Shown piece after piece: positions 1 through 10,400 of a stretch of 64,000 nt of DNA. The notes beneath the pieces are model-generated. The model saw nothing but the letters and a program-made list of their open reading frames with translations. It had not been told where the DNA came from and ran no database searches. The translations under genes and the position numbers were made by a program. The DNA is taken from NCBI GenBank assembly GCA_031841125.1, contig CM063108.1, forward strand, positions 67,614,344 through 67,678,343, given 5' to 3'. The number at the start of each line of letters is the position of its first letter. Positions within the stretch are counted from its first letter, which is position 1. The DNA is from Acanthococcus lagerstroemiae (taxonomy: Eukaryota; Arthropoda; Insecta; Hemiptera; Eriococcidae).

Positions 1-339
1 TAGTTTTTTGGAAATGATTTTAGAGGATTGATAGCTAACCTCTTTTCTCCTTCATATTTACGCCTATATTTATAATCCACTTTACGAAAATGAATTTACT
101 CCTGTATAATGTACTCATGTATACTGGATTGCTTGAAAACTATAGGTTATGGTCAGTCATTAATTCTGCAGTTCATTTTTACTATTATGAAGTATTTTTC
201 ATTATTTGTCATCTGCTTCTCAAATGTTTCACCTGCCCTTCCATGCTACAAACGTTCCCGAAATCAAGAAAATAATATAGTTGACTTACGTATAGTGTAT
301 GAAAATCCAATCACAATGGCGATGCTATATGAAGAATAG

Positions 340-556
340 AGAATCAAAACTCATATTTGCCATTTTACTCCAAGGGCGCAAATAGGCAAAATACTGTACA
401 CGGGTGCAGAAATATCTTTGCTGCGCCTGTGAATGGGCGATATGTATAACATACTCCACGTTCACAGGCGCAGCAAAAATATTCCTGCACCCGTGTACAG
501 TATTTTCCGCCTATTTGCGCACTTGAAGTAAAATGGCAAATGCGAGTTTTGATTCT
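340..556. mobile_element. Foldback MITE, family A, copy 1
   Basis: A near-perfect inverted repeat whose arms begin AGAATCAAAAC and end in its complement. Each arm also carries 'TTGCCATTTTACT', 'GCGCAAATAGGC' and 'TACACGGGTGCA', and the centre is a short unpaired loop near 440. There is no coding capacity. A second copy with the same ends lies at 12178-12385, so this is a dispersed non-autonomous element. Which superfamily mobilised it is not certain; copy 2 is flanked by TA, which would fit Tc1/mariner. Confidence 0.8.
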
Positions 557-3038
557 TTACCCTTCATATGTATGTGCATATACTAGAAAATGTAATCAGG
601 TATACAACTTTACTGTGTATATACAAAAGCGTTTCGAAGAAAAATTGCGGCGAGGATGGTAAATTTTTCCAACGGAGAAGGCACGTATATGAGTGGAGTG
701 AGCGAAAATATTTTAAAGATTTCTCCCCTCTTCTACAGAGTTGTAAAAATAGGCAAAAAGATCTCAAAAAATCAAATTTTTCAAAATTCTCTATTTGAGG
801 GATACTGATTTTTCAAATGGAACACACTGTTAAACCTTCGGTGGAGGGATTCTCGACTTTCCCTATTTCAGCACGCCCCTGTGTATACGTACTGAAGATT
901 CAGCTACCTTTTTGATGAATATTGCAATGCCGCTAGCGCGGGACAGTAAAGATTATAAAGGGGGAGGCTGATAACATCTTTTTTGGGTTTTCTGTTGTTT
1001 TTTTTTCTCTTGAAAATTCCTTACAAAATTTATATATAGCTACGTCTCTGCATACACGGAGCCTTATTTTACTCTAAAGCCAAGAAAAGATTAGATAATA
1101 CATTCTTCGGGGGGAGGGGAAGTCGTTACTTCTCCAGTATTTTTATTTAATGACGAAAGGTTTGTTACTTTTCCTCTCCTGACTGTTCCAGCTCGTATAC
1201 ATATGTTTAGTGCTTTTATCAACAAACTGGTTCGTAATTCTCACAATTCCTTTAATATTATCACTCTCGGTCGATGACCCGCAAATATTCCTTACCGTGA
1301 GCGTGACCTTCGTAATTCGGTCGAGTTATCTCTTCCTCGCTTGCGCTTTAAGGACTTCTTACATTTTTGGAATTCGTGTAATACAGCATTGTCTTACAAA
1401 ATTCCATCAGTTTGTTGTTTGCTAATTTTTCACTAGATCGTCTGTTGATGTTTTGCTTTTCTAAGAAACGCCACATTAATGATTCAACTGATGGGCGTTC
1501 ATGCAGTTATTTTTTATTCGTGACGTCTACACGTGCCTGAGTCTGAAGTTGGGACGTCAATTACTGTAGTATCTGCAACCACGTTGACTGATGGGAAACC
1601 TGAAACATGAGCACACAAAAAACTGATAAATTGTATTACTCGTGTAGATATAGCATATCCTAAACGGTACAGATGTTTTAAGATTACCTTTGTTGTCAGC
1701 GGCAAGAGTGCTACTTGGTTGCACTTGTATTCTGATTTGCCTAGCCCCAGTTCTGTAGGTCGTTTCTGGAATGCGTATCGATACCGAAGCTATCATTATC
1801 ATTGAACATATTTAGGGAATCAAAGTTGGTGCAATTTTTTCTAGAATCTTATAGGTGATTTCAAGTCAGCTGAATACTAGCTACTAATTAGTTTCGGTAT
1901 TTGGAGGTTACTATAAAGGTTAAATTCAGAAATGTAACTAGGCCAAGAAGCGAGGCGGAACCTGAATGAAACTGCGGCCTCCTATTTAAGTAACTTTGAC
2001 TTTTTTTTTCTTTTTCCTTCTGGAGTTACTGGAATCTGGCCAAAATCTGATGGTCTTTGCGAATGCAAGTTGATGGCTAGAAGCCACTGGCCGATAGCCG
2101 GCAGGTGAAAATCAAGATTTGTGAGCTGGTAGTTAAAAAAGAATAGCCCGGAATATCAGTTGATTTCTCCTGAAAAGGTTTTATCAATTGCTAGTTCCGA
2201 TTTTCAGACTTCTAAGTTAGACACGTTTGAGTTATTCTTATACATCTTACAGATAATACATGTAGACTGCGCTTACTATAGTTTTCACTGTTATCAGCCT
2301 TAGCCAATATATAGAGAAGTAAGTGGAGTGGCAACTGGATTATAGGTGGAGATAAAACAGGAAGTAATACCGCGTTTTTGGCCAATACGAGTACATTATA
2401 ATAAATTGGTGAATAAATTGAAAACATCAACTTCGAAACATAATTTGAAAGAAAACTAATCAAAATAATCGTGAAGTATTCGGACTAATGATTCTTTTAT
2501 TACTACCTATAACCCAGTTGGCACTCCACATTCTCCATATGTGTGCTAAGTACTTTTTATCCCCAAGCGCAGTCTATAAGGTCTATGGTTATTGCCGCCG
2601 TTGGTGACTATTGTTACCCTTCGAATAGTAGGGTAGGCAAATTCGTTTCATATGTTAAGGTTAAGTTGCCTGTCGTGGTTTGTTGCCCTCACTATGACAT
2701 AGAGGATTTTATTTAACGGCACATCATGTGAATGGAAAGTGCACGGGAAACAAAAAATACACCCTGAAAAAAAAAAGTAATGAAAGCGCCATTTGAAATC
2801 GGAATCACGTGAAAATTCATGCCCGAGAATTTGTTGAATGTACACGTCATTCTTAGTCACTGAAAACGAGAAAATAATTGATGACCGGATTCATTCTTGT
2901 CGTATGTAGGGTACATGTACGAGCAGTACTTGCGCGTTTATCATACTTAGCTACTTAATACTTACATTTCAGTGTATTTCTGTGCGGAAATGTGTTTTGA
3001 AATTGAATACAGTATTTACATCGAGTGTTTAGCACATC
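557..3038. other. Non-coding stretch, no feature recognised
   Basis: AT-rich sequence with only short chance ORFs. A purine-rich stretch near 1110 and poly-T near 2000 are low complexity. A block around 678-760 loosely resembles, in the opposite orientation, sequence at 12530-12570 that also lies beside a family A MITE. I see no exon, RNA gene or clear repeat boundary. Confidence 0.5.
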
Positions 3039-3543
3039 ATGAGTGTTACATTGCTCCCTAATTTTCATGAAGATGAGTCGGCTGATGAAATAAGTGATGA
3101 TGAACCGAAACCGAAACGGTCAAGAAGAGCAAATCGTGTTGGGCGACAACAAGCAATGTACCAATCGCGAGAAGAAGCAGAGGCAGCTGTTAAAGAGCGG
3201 AAAATTTGGAAAATCAGTTCTTCAAAGATAACACTCTCAGGTCATCGTGTCGAATACCGGTGCATCGCTGCAAAATATAGGAATAACGAGTGTCCAGCCG
3301 GGTTATATTTACTGTATCATGTAACGAATTCATCAGTATCGCTGTGTGAAACGCAATGTGAACACGCTTCACTGTACAGATCCTACTCGGGGTTTATCGA
3401 GTTTCATGAAGCCCTTCATACAGGAAACGTACAACGATGGAATAACGAAGCCTCTTGCTATTCTTGATCTTATTCGACAACGTAAAATGCCTGAACCATC
3501 CAAAGCACAAGTCGTCAACTTCCTAAAAACAATCCGTCAGTAA
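3039..3543 (+). pseudogene. Mutator-like (MULE) N-terminal zinc-finger protein relic, frameshifted
   Basis: The first frame (3039-3467) encodes an acidic start, a basic KPKRSRR patch and a FLYWCH-like block with YRC and NECPAGLYLLYH, followed by residues resembling the Cys/His end of that finger. The matching continuation lies one frame over (to the stop at 3541-3543), with RGLSSFMKPFIQE, ILDLIRQRKMPEP and SKAQVVNFLK. This order is typical of the N-terminal region of insect MULE-type proteins. The frame change falls between about 3358 and 3388, and the catalytic DDE part is absent downstream. I read it as a truncated, frameshifted transposon relic. A domesticated short protein or a sequencing indel are alternatives. 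Confidence 0.6.
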
Positions 3544-3695
3544 AAATTTCGACAAGTATTGAACTACTTCATTATTTTTTTTATATGGGTACTCGAAAAG
3601 CACACTATTACAATAGCCAATCCATTTACGTTAATTATTCGCTTTAGACTTTCCCGTTAGGAGCGCTAGAGTGCAGGACGAGCCGGTGATGATTT

Positions 3696-4168
3696 GGACG
3701 CTGTTCAGCAAAAGGGAACCTACTAGCAAAATCCACTTTTTGAGAACATGTGATTCGAAGTTCCAGAGCCATGTTGAAACTATATGGCATTGTGTTGACT
3801 GATAAGCTTTTTTCAACGTGAGTACACATTTTTGAATCGGGGGCCCAATTTTGAAATGCCTACTCACGTTGAAAAAAGCTTATCAGTAAACGCTATGTCA
3901 TATAGTTTCTACATGGCTCTTGAACTTCGAATCACGTGTTCTCAAAAAACAGATTTTGCTGGTTGGTTCCCTTACGCTTAACTACAGCTTGATAACTTCG
4001 TGTGAGTACAATCGTCCGCCATTTTGACGTCAACCGCGCCCGTGGATGCCGAATTCGACTATGCGGAGCGTACCGCGTTGTCAATTCGGCATCCACGGGT
4101 AACGTTGACGTCAAAATGGCGGACGATTGTACTCACACGAAGTTATAGAGCTCTACTTAACAGCATCC
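3696..4168. mobile_element. Non-autonomous TIR element, family B (GGACGCTGTT ends), with a nested MITE
   Basis: It starts GGACGCTGTTCAGCAAAAGG and ends in the inverted counterpart, CTTAACAGCATCC. Between them are long inverted arms sharing 'AAAATCCACTTTTTGAGAAC' and 'GATAAGCTTTTTTCAACGTG'. A family C MITE (3985-4153) sits inside the right terminal repeat and splits it. The same arms recur at 40029-40277 and, more diverged, at 54718-55532 and 55972-56380. There is no transposase ORF. Confidence 0.75.
3985..4153. mobile_element. MITE family C, nested in a family B element
   Basis: Inverted repeat with outer sequence AACTTCGTGTGAGTACAAT, then TCGTCCGCCATTTTGACGTC and a 'CCGTGGATGCCGAATTC' core on both arms. 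The right end is GTTATAGAGCTC followed by TA; the left end is mutated (CAGCTTGATAAC). A close copy with intact ends is at 58935-59103 and a diverged one at 56034-56192. TA flanks suggest a Tc1/mariner-type element. Confidence 0.8.
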
Positions 4169-4175
4169 AGTTTTC

Positions 4176-4244
4176 TTCCATCTGACAAAAGAACAAAATA
4201 AACTGGAAGGAGAGGCGGGGTCCGTGGAAACTTCCCCCAGGCCC
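4176..4244 (-). repeat. Dispersed repeat D, copy 1
   Basis: The reverse complement of this stretch, with 'GGGGGAA', 'TTTCCACGGACCCC', 'CTCC.TCCAGTT' and 'TTTTGTTCTTTTGTCAGATG', matches 24708-24774 on the plus strand over nearly its whole length. No ends or coding content are seen, so its class is unknown. Confidence 0.65.
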
Positions 4245-4447
4245 AAGTTTTGGTTCGATATTTTCAATTTTAAAGAATTTAAAGTTATTTGAGGGTAAAC
4301 GCTTATTGAAATTTTTTTTGTAACATGCACTAAAATTAAAATAGTCACCGAAACAAACTAATTGGTGGAATCCTCGTGAGATTGATCTTTGCTCTCCGTG
4401 TTAAAGGATAGGGAATATTGATTTAGATCGCTCAATCTATTTACGTT

Positions 4448-4594
4448 AAGGCGGCTCTAAGGGGAGATATAACGGACAGCCATTTTGATTGCAAGAAATA
4501 AACAAACCTCGTGTTGAGAATGAGAAATCGTACACATCATGCTTTTCTTGCAATCAAAATGGCTGTCCGTTATACCTTCCCTTAGGGCCGCCTT
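4448..4594. mobile_element. MITE with AAGGCGGC termini
   Basis: Inverted arms run from AAGGCGGCTCTAAGGG through TATAACGGACAGCCATTTTG to TTGCAAGAAA, and the complement returns on the right. TA lies at each flank (GTTA before, TACT after). The loop is about 45 bp. There is no ORF. Confidence 0.75.
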
Positions 4595-4927
4595 ACTTAC
4601 GTGTGTTTGTTAGTGTGCATGCGTGTGTGTAGCGCCACGAGCGCTCTCTATATTTTATTCCACATCCCTAATATAGAGACTGGGCACATGGAGAATGCGT
4701 CGGAGATCCAGGGGATTCCTGAATTTGCGATTTATGTTATGACAATTGAATGAAAGAGAAAACTCAAAACTTTAATATTTTTATCTTAAAAATTCGGTCA
4801 TCAAGCCACAAATTCTTTGTTGACGTATTTTAAACATACTCAATATCAAATAATCATTTTCTTAATTCGCATTCAACTTCTTCCTCTCAACTGCTCTATT
4901 TTATGTAGGAATTAATTTACCCCATAT

Positions 4928-5152
4928 TAAGAATCAGGGTACCCTTATCTCCATTATTGTTCAACTATGGTCTTGAGGAAGTGTTCAGAAATTTGGACTG
5001 GGGATAAGGGTATAAAAATTAACGGAGACCACTTAAATAATTTACGCTTCGCTGAAGATGTAGTGCTGATAGCAAGCAACAAAGAAGAATTAGAAGACAT
5101 GATACGAGAACTCCTATATTGGAAGCACTTTCGGTTGACCTGTCAATTTGTC
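4928..5152 (+). pseudogene. RTE-type non-LTR retrotransposon reverse-transcriptase fragment
   Basis: Conceptual translation shows PLSPLLF followed by LEEVFRNLDW in one frame, then DKGIKING, NNLRFAEDVVLIASN and KEELEDMIREL in the next. This is the palm region of an RTE-clade reverse transcriptase around the FADD box, here altered to FAED. A one-base frameshift separates the two parts near 4998. Sequence on both sides is lost, and a T-run (about 5153-5172) follows. It cannot encode a working enzyme. Confidence 0.8.
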
Positions 5153-5172
5153 ATTTTTTTTTTTTTTTTTTA

Positions 5173-5309
5173 AATATTTGGAATAATACATAATATGAAT
5201 ACAAGCCATGCATTCAATTTTCAATGCCTGGACTTTAATACGCTATACTTTTCTTTATACACCCCGACCAAAAATATTGCCGTATCTTTGATAATAATTT
5301 TTTTTCGCT
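5173..5309. other. Short AT-rich spacer
   Basis: Nothing recognisable between the T-run and the next repeat. Confidence 0.4.
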
Positions 5310-5480
5310 CCAGGTTGTGTACCTACCCCATTAATGGTGTGGTAGGACGTACGGCGATGCACGCATGCCAAAGTGGCCCATATAACACCGCACCCCCGGC
5401 CTCGGAAACTACCCTTTCGAGTATCGCATCAGTGGCCGGAGGGAGTACCTACCCCATTATTAGGGCACTTAACCCTATCT
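5310..5480 (+). repeat. Dispersed repeat E (SINE-like), copy 1
   Basis: Shares with 49262-49402 the order 'ACGGCGATGCA', 'AAGTGGCCC', 'CACCGCACCCCCG' and 'GGAAACTACCCTTTCGA', then a CATCA..GCCGG block. The CCCTTTCGAG block also occurs in the body of the tRNA-derived SINE at 16260-16512, so these may be fragments of one SINE family. Confidence 0.6.
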
Positions 5481-5761
5481 GCAGGTACAATCAATCCGCC
5501 ATTTTGTTTGCGAGAAACTGATACTTTTTCCGGTTTTCTCAGGCCGTCAACATAAACTCATTTTTCAACTTTTGATTGCACTTTCGGTTTCTACTTGAAA
5601 ATGGACTCTACTTTCCTAGTAAAACGAATGCAGATAAACTGATAGAATAAGATTTTGAATATTTTTTCATATTTTATATTTTGCCATTGGCATACAAATT
5701 TTTTTTTAATGGAAAATTGTTTGTATCCACCTGTACTGTCATCAATACTACCTATATACTT
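5481..5761. other. AT-rich spacer, nothing recognised
   Basis: No ORF, repeat or RNA gene is evident. Confidence 0.4.
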
Positions 5762-6022
5762 CTATTGGATATCCGTTATGTTATCTGAAAAATGTTCCAA
5801 AAATGCACGTACAGTGTTCGTTGAAGTTATCAAATAATATTTCCCGGCATCCATAGTGGACTTACTGATGATAAAACCATAATTTCTGCGTGCGCCCCGA
5901 TAATACTGTTCAAACCATACGAAACGCAAGTTCATATTTCTCGGAATCTCCATAAAAATGTAGTTAAAATCGTTCATAATTCCCCTCAAGTTATCGCTTT
6001 TTACGAACACTCCACTCTTCGA
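5762..6022 (-). CDS. Hypothetical terminal exon of an unknown minus-strand gene
   Basis: An open frame of 86 codons plus stop that starts directly after a good acceptor on the minus strand (TTTATTACAG, ending at 6023). The product is mixed in composition, with aromatic and charged residues (for example RFVWFEQYYRGARRNYG and DAGKYYLITS), and looks more protein-like than the neighbouring chance ORFs. No in-frame ATG opens it, so it would be a 3' terminal exon. A possible tiny upstream exon ending in a GTGCAAG donor lies about 53 bp away but is weak. I do not recognise a family. It could be a chance ORF or a transposon piece. Confidence 0.35.
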   Translation of the reverse strand, partial: SKSGVFVKSDNLRGIMNDFNYIFMEIPRNMNLRFVWFEQYYRGARRNYGFIISKSTMDAGKYYLITSTNTVRAFLEHFSDNITDIQ

Positions 6023-7116
6023 CTGTAATAAACATAATACTAATATGTAGTTTGAAATCAGTTTTCATCTTGCACCGAAAATTCTCGCTTGCTGTGTCCG
6101 TCTATCTACAGTGTAATATCACGGACTAGGAATAAATTTACTTTAATTAATATAAAATGATTAATTAGAATGTATTCTAATAAAATTTAGTTCCAACATT
6201 CGTCTATTTAGTCGTGATCTAATCGTGATTCACTTTATGAGAAGGTCGTTTCTATCGATAAGCGTGTGAAACTATCTAGAATTAGTTGGTTTAAATCAAG
6301 AGTTCGTGATATGGCGCCATATCAACGATGTGGTGTGTATTGTAAATTCATAATTCAGCATAATGGTGTTCTCATTTTTTTTAAATGTGCTCTCTCGCAC
6401 CGCTCGCACTTGTTTGTGGAGACTCTCCCCTAAACAGCTTTCTCTTTTTACGAACATGTATGACATGTATTGTAATTACTGTGTAGGTGGTTAATTTTTA
6501 TACTGCAGCAGTTTGTACTTCTTCTTGAATATTAAATCAAAAATCGCTGACTGATACTCATTTTGCATAATCTATTTATCATCTCTATGTAGTGACGTGT
6601 CTTTTATACTTTCCGGTTTGGTGCCTCTATAACGCTGTTTTATACGTCATATATTTGCTCTTTAAAGACGTCTGTCGCACTGGCTCGCATTCGTCTTATT
6701 GATAAATTTCGATATTCTTGAAATATTGATTTCTGAGTCATGGTCAATGGATTTAACTTTTGGATTGCATTCATATTCACGAGTACAGCGTTACATTAAA
6801 CTTAAAATGTCCCGTAGAGGTTTTTGTGTGTCAACAGCGGAAATTGTCACGATTGCTCGATGGATGTGCTAATTTAAAAATAGCTATAGATTCGTCTCAT
6901 TTCTGTTCATGTATATGCTAGCCGGTAGAGTAATAATCCCATTTTTGTTAGTGTCGTTTTGTTTATTTCGGATTACCTACATACGGTGGAAGTGTGATCG
7001 CGGTTTAAGAGTGATCGCTTTTTTCAATTTTGTTTACGCCGCTTATAAAAAATACCCATGTGTGAATCCTCATATAAGAAATTTGTGTATTCATAATCGT
7101 GTGTTTTATTTTGTAG
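6023..7116. other. Upstream region and 5' intron of the SARM1 gene
   Basis: AT-rich and non-coding. The last bases (TTTATTTTGTAG, ending 7116) form a splice acceptor immediately before the ATG at 7117, so at least one untranslated exon lies upstream. I could not place it. A perfect 16-bp palindrome, GATATGGCGCCATATC, is at 6308-6323. Confidence 0.55.
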
Positions 7117-7431
7117 ATGGCCGAACTTGTTAAACCGTCTTTGAAGACAGAATCGAAAACTAGTACCGGTATCCCAAAAAGTCGAAGTAGTACACCACAG
7201 AACGAAAGTACCGAGCCAAACAGCAACAACACCAGCACGGACAGCATCATCACCACAGAGAAAACCAGTGAAAACGTGGTCGTTGTCAATGATATTGGTT
7301 GCAATGACAGCAGTACGAATGTCAATAGGATCAACGAAATTAGCCATACTATTGAGAACAATAACACAATTAGTAACGATGGAAATAATAATCATGTTCC
7401 GTTTGATCCTGTGTACACGACAGAACAACAG
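7117..7431 (+). CDS. SARM1 (Ect4): SARM1 coding exon 1
   Basis: Starts at the ATG right after an acceptor and ends CAACAG|GTACGT in phase 0. Its 105 residues are rich in Asn, Ser and Thr, starting [10 protein letters not shown], with no fold visible. The weakest link in the model: an in-frame alternative first exon could replace it. Confidence 0.75.
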
Positions 7432-10400
7432 GTACGTGGGTTACACCTATATGTCATTGAGGCGGTTTATGTATGTAGTACGTGTACTGGCAGATTAGAG
7501 ATCAGCTGAAGTAGTTGAAGCAAATGCAAACATAGTTTTATTGTAAGGTTTTGGGAGGTCGAGGGAGTGATTTCTCAGCTACAGCTCCTAATCTGTGAGA
7601 CTTTGAATACCTTTAGGATATCTTATGATATTGTATACCTATATCTGCAGCTTTCATCTTGCAGTCTAGTGACTGGTGTCGCCACAGAATACTTCTACAT
7701 TCCGCAGGGGACATCGTGGTATTAGACTGCTATCAAAAAGTAACAAAACTACTATCTTCTTGATATCGTGATGTTATGGTTTCTCAATGAGGCGATATAG
7801 TCGATGTATGGTGATATTTTGATATGAATGCTGCGGAGTGTGAACATTAGGTACTTATACCTAGATATACATAAATTGTTCTGGAAGTGTATGGGAAATT
7901 CTAATGGCATTTCTGCTGTAGACCCCTCCCCCGTCCATCTATAAAATAAATATTTAAAAAAATATAAACTGAGTCTGCAGTGCTGCTGCATAGTTGTAAG
8001 GCATGGTAGAACATTGGAAAACTCACCTCCTTATTAGTGTCACAAGTAAATACTGATTAAGTGTGTATTGCGTTTGCGCCCCGTGAAGGCTCCTGTCAGA
8101 TCGTCTTTTAGTGTTTTATTTTGATGTGTTTCCGACGTGGGAATGTGAAATGAGTGATGATCCTCATTCAAAAGAATTTTCTGTCAGCGTTAATGGACGA
8201 AATCTCCATTTTTCCTTCTGTACCCGGAGGAGTACAACGAGAACATGAAAAATCTTGTAGGATACACTCTGTCTAGCATAGACGTATTTTCATGGCTTCA
8301 AAAGTTTCGCAACTGAGATCTAATATAGCTGCTATAGTCTTAGGCGTGTCTGCCAGGTGTGCCGAGTGTGCTTAGGCACACTCTACTGTTTCTATAATTT
8401 TTTTTCCCCTCCACTAATATAGTCACGATAATATAAAATATTATTCATTATTCTTTTTCATTAAAAATTAGAGCTAATCCTTGGTCAAATTTGGCGATGG
8501 TAAGTATTTGATACAGCCGAGAGAAGAAAAAAATCCCTCTCCTTTAGGCATGGCCCCACCACATACTTATATGAACTTTTGGCATATCGTATTCATAAGG
8601 TCCAGACACGCTTATGGCTATAGTGTCTAGATTGGAGGGCACCTTTAGAGAAACCCGCAGTTCAGATATAAATGAGTTTCCGGGGACTTACAAATTCTGA
8701 TTATTTCATTAATTCATTTTGAGGGATCATATAGAGTAGGTATATGTAATTAATAAGAGTGACCTGTAAAGGCGCGTCCACACTTATCCAATTTTTATTG
8801 TTCAACTTCATCCGATTTTTGGTCACCTAATGACTTCGTCGAACAACCAAACGACAGAAGTTGGGTAACTGTGGCTGCGCCTTAAAGAGCAATCTGTATC
8901 ATCTCTCCCCAGTCGATATTTTTCATGATAGCGTGATCATAGCAAATGCTACTGTACTAACATCATGCAATTATTACAAGTAAATACACAAGATGATGTG
9001 ATACACAATATTGATAGAAGGAGCGGGAGATCTGGACCACTATTCTCGAAAAGTTGTTATGCGATGTTATGATAAGAACCGTTGTTATAAGAAAGTTGTT
9101 ATGAGTTGTTACCGGTTGTTATACCCATTTACCGCAATGTTGAATAACATCTCATAACCACTCATAACACCACCTTGGGACTAGTTGTTATGGGTGGTTA
9201 CCGTAACAACTTTTCGAGAATATCGCTCACCACTGTGGGACTAGTTGTTATGAGTGGTTACCATAACAACTTTTCGAGAATATCGCCCCTGCGCGTGCAC
9301 ATGATACATAATTACTACATTCTACAGTAGCGCTTCTAGAACCCCTATTCCTAACTGCTACAATAACGCGTGCATCTATGCTCCTAGAGCGCCTGCTTCT
9401 GGTAGCAGCCGCAACTATAGCGCTAGCATCTATGCTACTGTAGCGGCTGCTCTAAGTAGCAATTCTGCCATAGCGCTTTTGCGCGCATGACTATGTAGTT
9501 GAAGGTATAGCGCTACTATCTGATTTGTCTCCATGCAACCATTCATGCGTCATGCAGTATGATGATCGCCCCAGCCGATAATTTGATACCATAATAATAG
9601 CAGCGTTTATTTGGGTTTCAAAAATGCCTACAAAATACAATGAAATAGAATAAAATGCCTGACCTTTCACTAAACTAATCTAAACACAAAATTCTCGGGA
9701 GTTGCGACCGGAGAGAGCATCTGCCCAGGTTTTCTTTTCACTCAACCTGCCCATTTCTGGGCATATGTCTCCCCTTTTTCCCTCCAGAATTTTCTATCCT
9801 GGTTATGTCTTCTCTATTCCACCCCTAGTTCTTTACAGAATCCGTCTCTCCGAGTTGTAGGTCTCCCTACGCCTCGTTTTTGATTCAGAGGCATCCACCC
9901 TTCCACTTTTCCCACCTGTCACCCCTCAGCCCCATAATGTGTCTGCCATACCTCCATTTAATTTTCCTTACCACCCTACCAATATCCTCCAAACGGGTCT
10001 TTAATCTAACCCAATCATTCTGTGTAGCAACTCTTACTTAAGGCAGCCGTTACAGTAGCATAGATGATGGTTGCGGCTGCCACTAGAAGCAGCGCTCTAC
10101 TAGCATAGATGCCCGCGAAGTACCTAGTCGCTGCTATTAGGAGCAGGCGTTCTAGTAGCGCTGCTGTAGTATGTAGTAGTTCCCGCTACTGTATATCATG
10201 CGCAGGTCTCCCGCTTTTTCCGTCAATATTGTGTATCACATCCTCAGATGTATTTATTTGTAATAATTGTACTTATTATGTTAGTATAGTGACATTAGCT
10301 ATGATCGCCGTATCATGGAAAATACCGGCTGGGCGCATTAAAAAAAAATTGTAGCAAATTATGGGCTGGGTCTCCTAAAAATCCGGCAGGTTTTAAATTT

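Larger units (their letters stand above)
8907..10334. mobile_element. Large inverted-repeat element with nested insertions
   Basis: The left arm (8907 to about 9460) matches the reverse complement of the right arm (about 10035-10334) over several hundred bases. Shared blocks are CCCAG..GATATTTT, CATGATA..GATCATAG, AATTATTACAA.TAAATAC, GATGTGATACACAATATTGA and the GCATCTATGCTA-rich inner part. The left arm is interrupted by a foldback insertion (9040-9285) that is missing from the right arm. The centre holds an RTE 3' fragment on the minus strand. No transposase is left. Confidence 0.8.

Noticed and set aside
7005..7428. Minus-strand ORFs of 120 and 134 codons
   Set aside because: They lie opposite SARM1 exon 1 and its acceptor; the plus-strand frame has splice sites and fits the gene.
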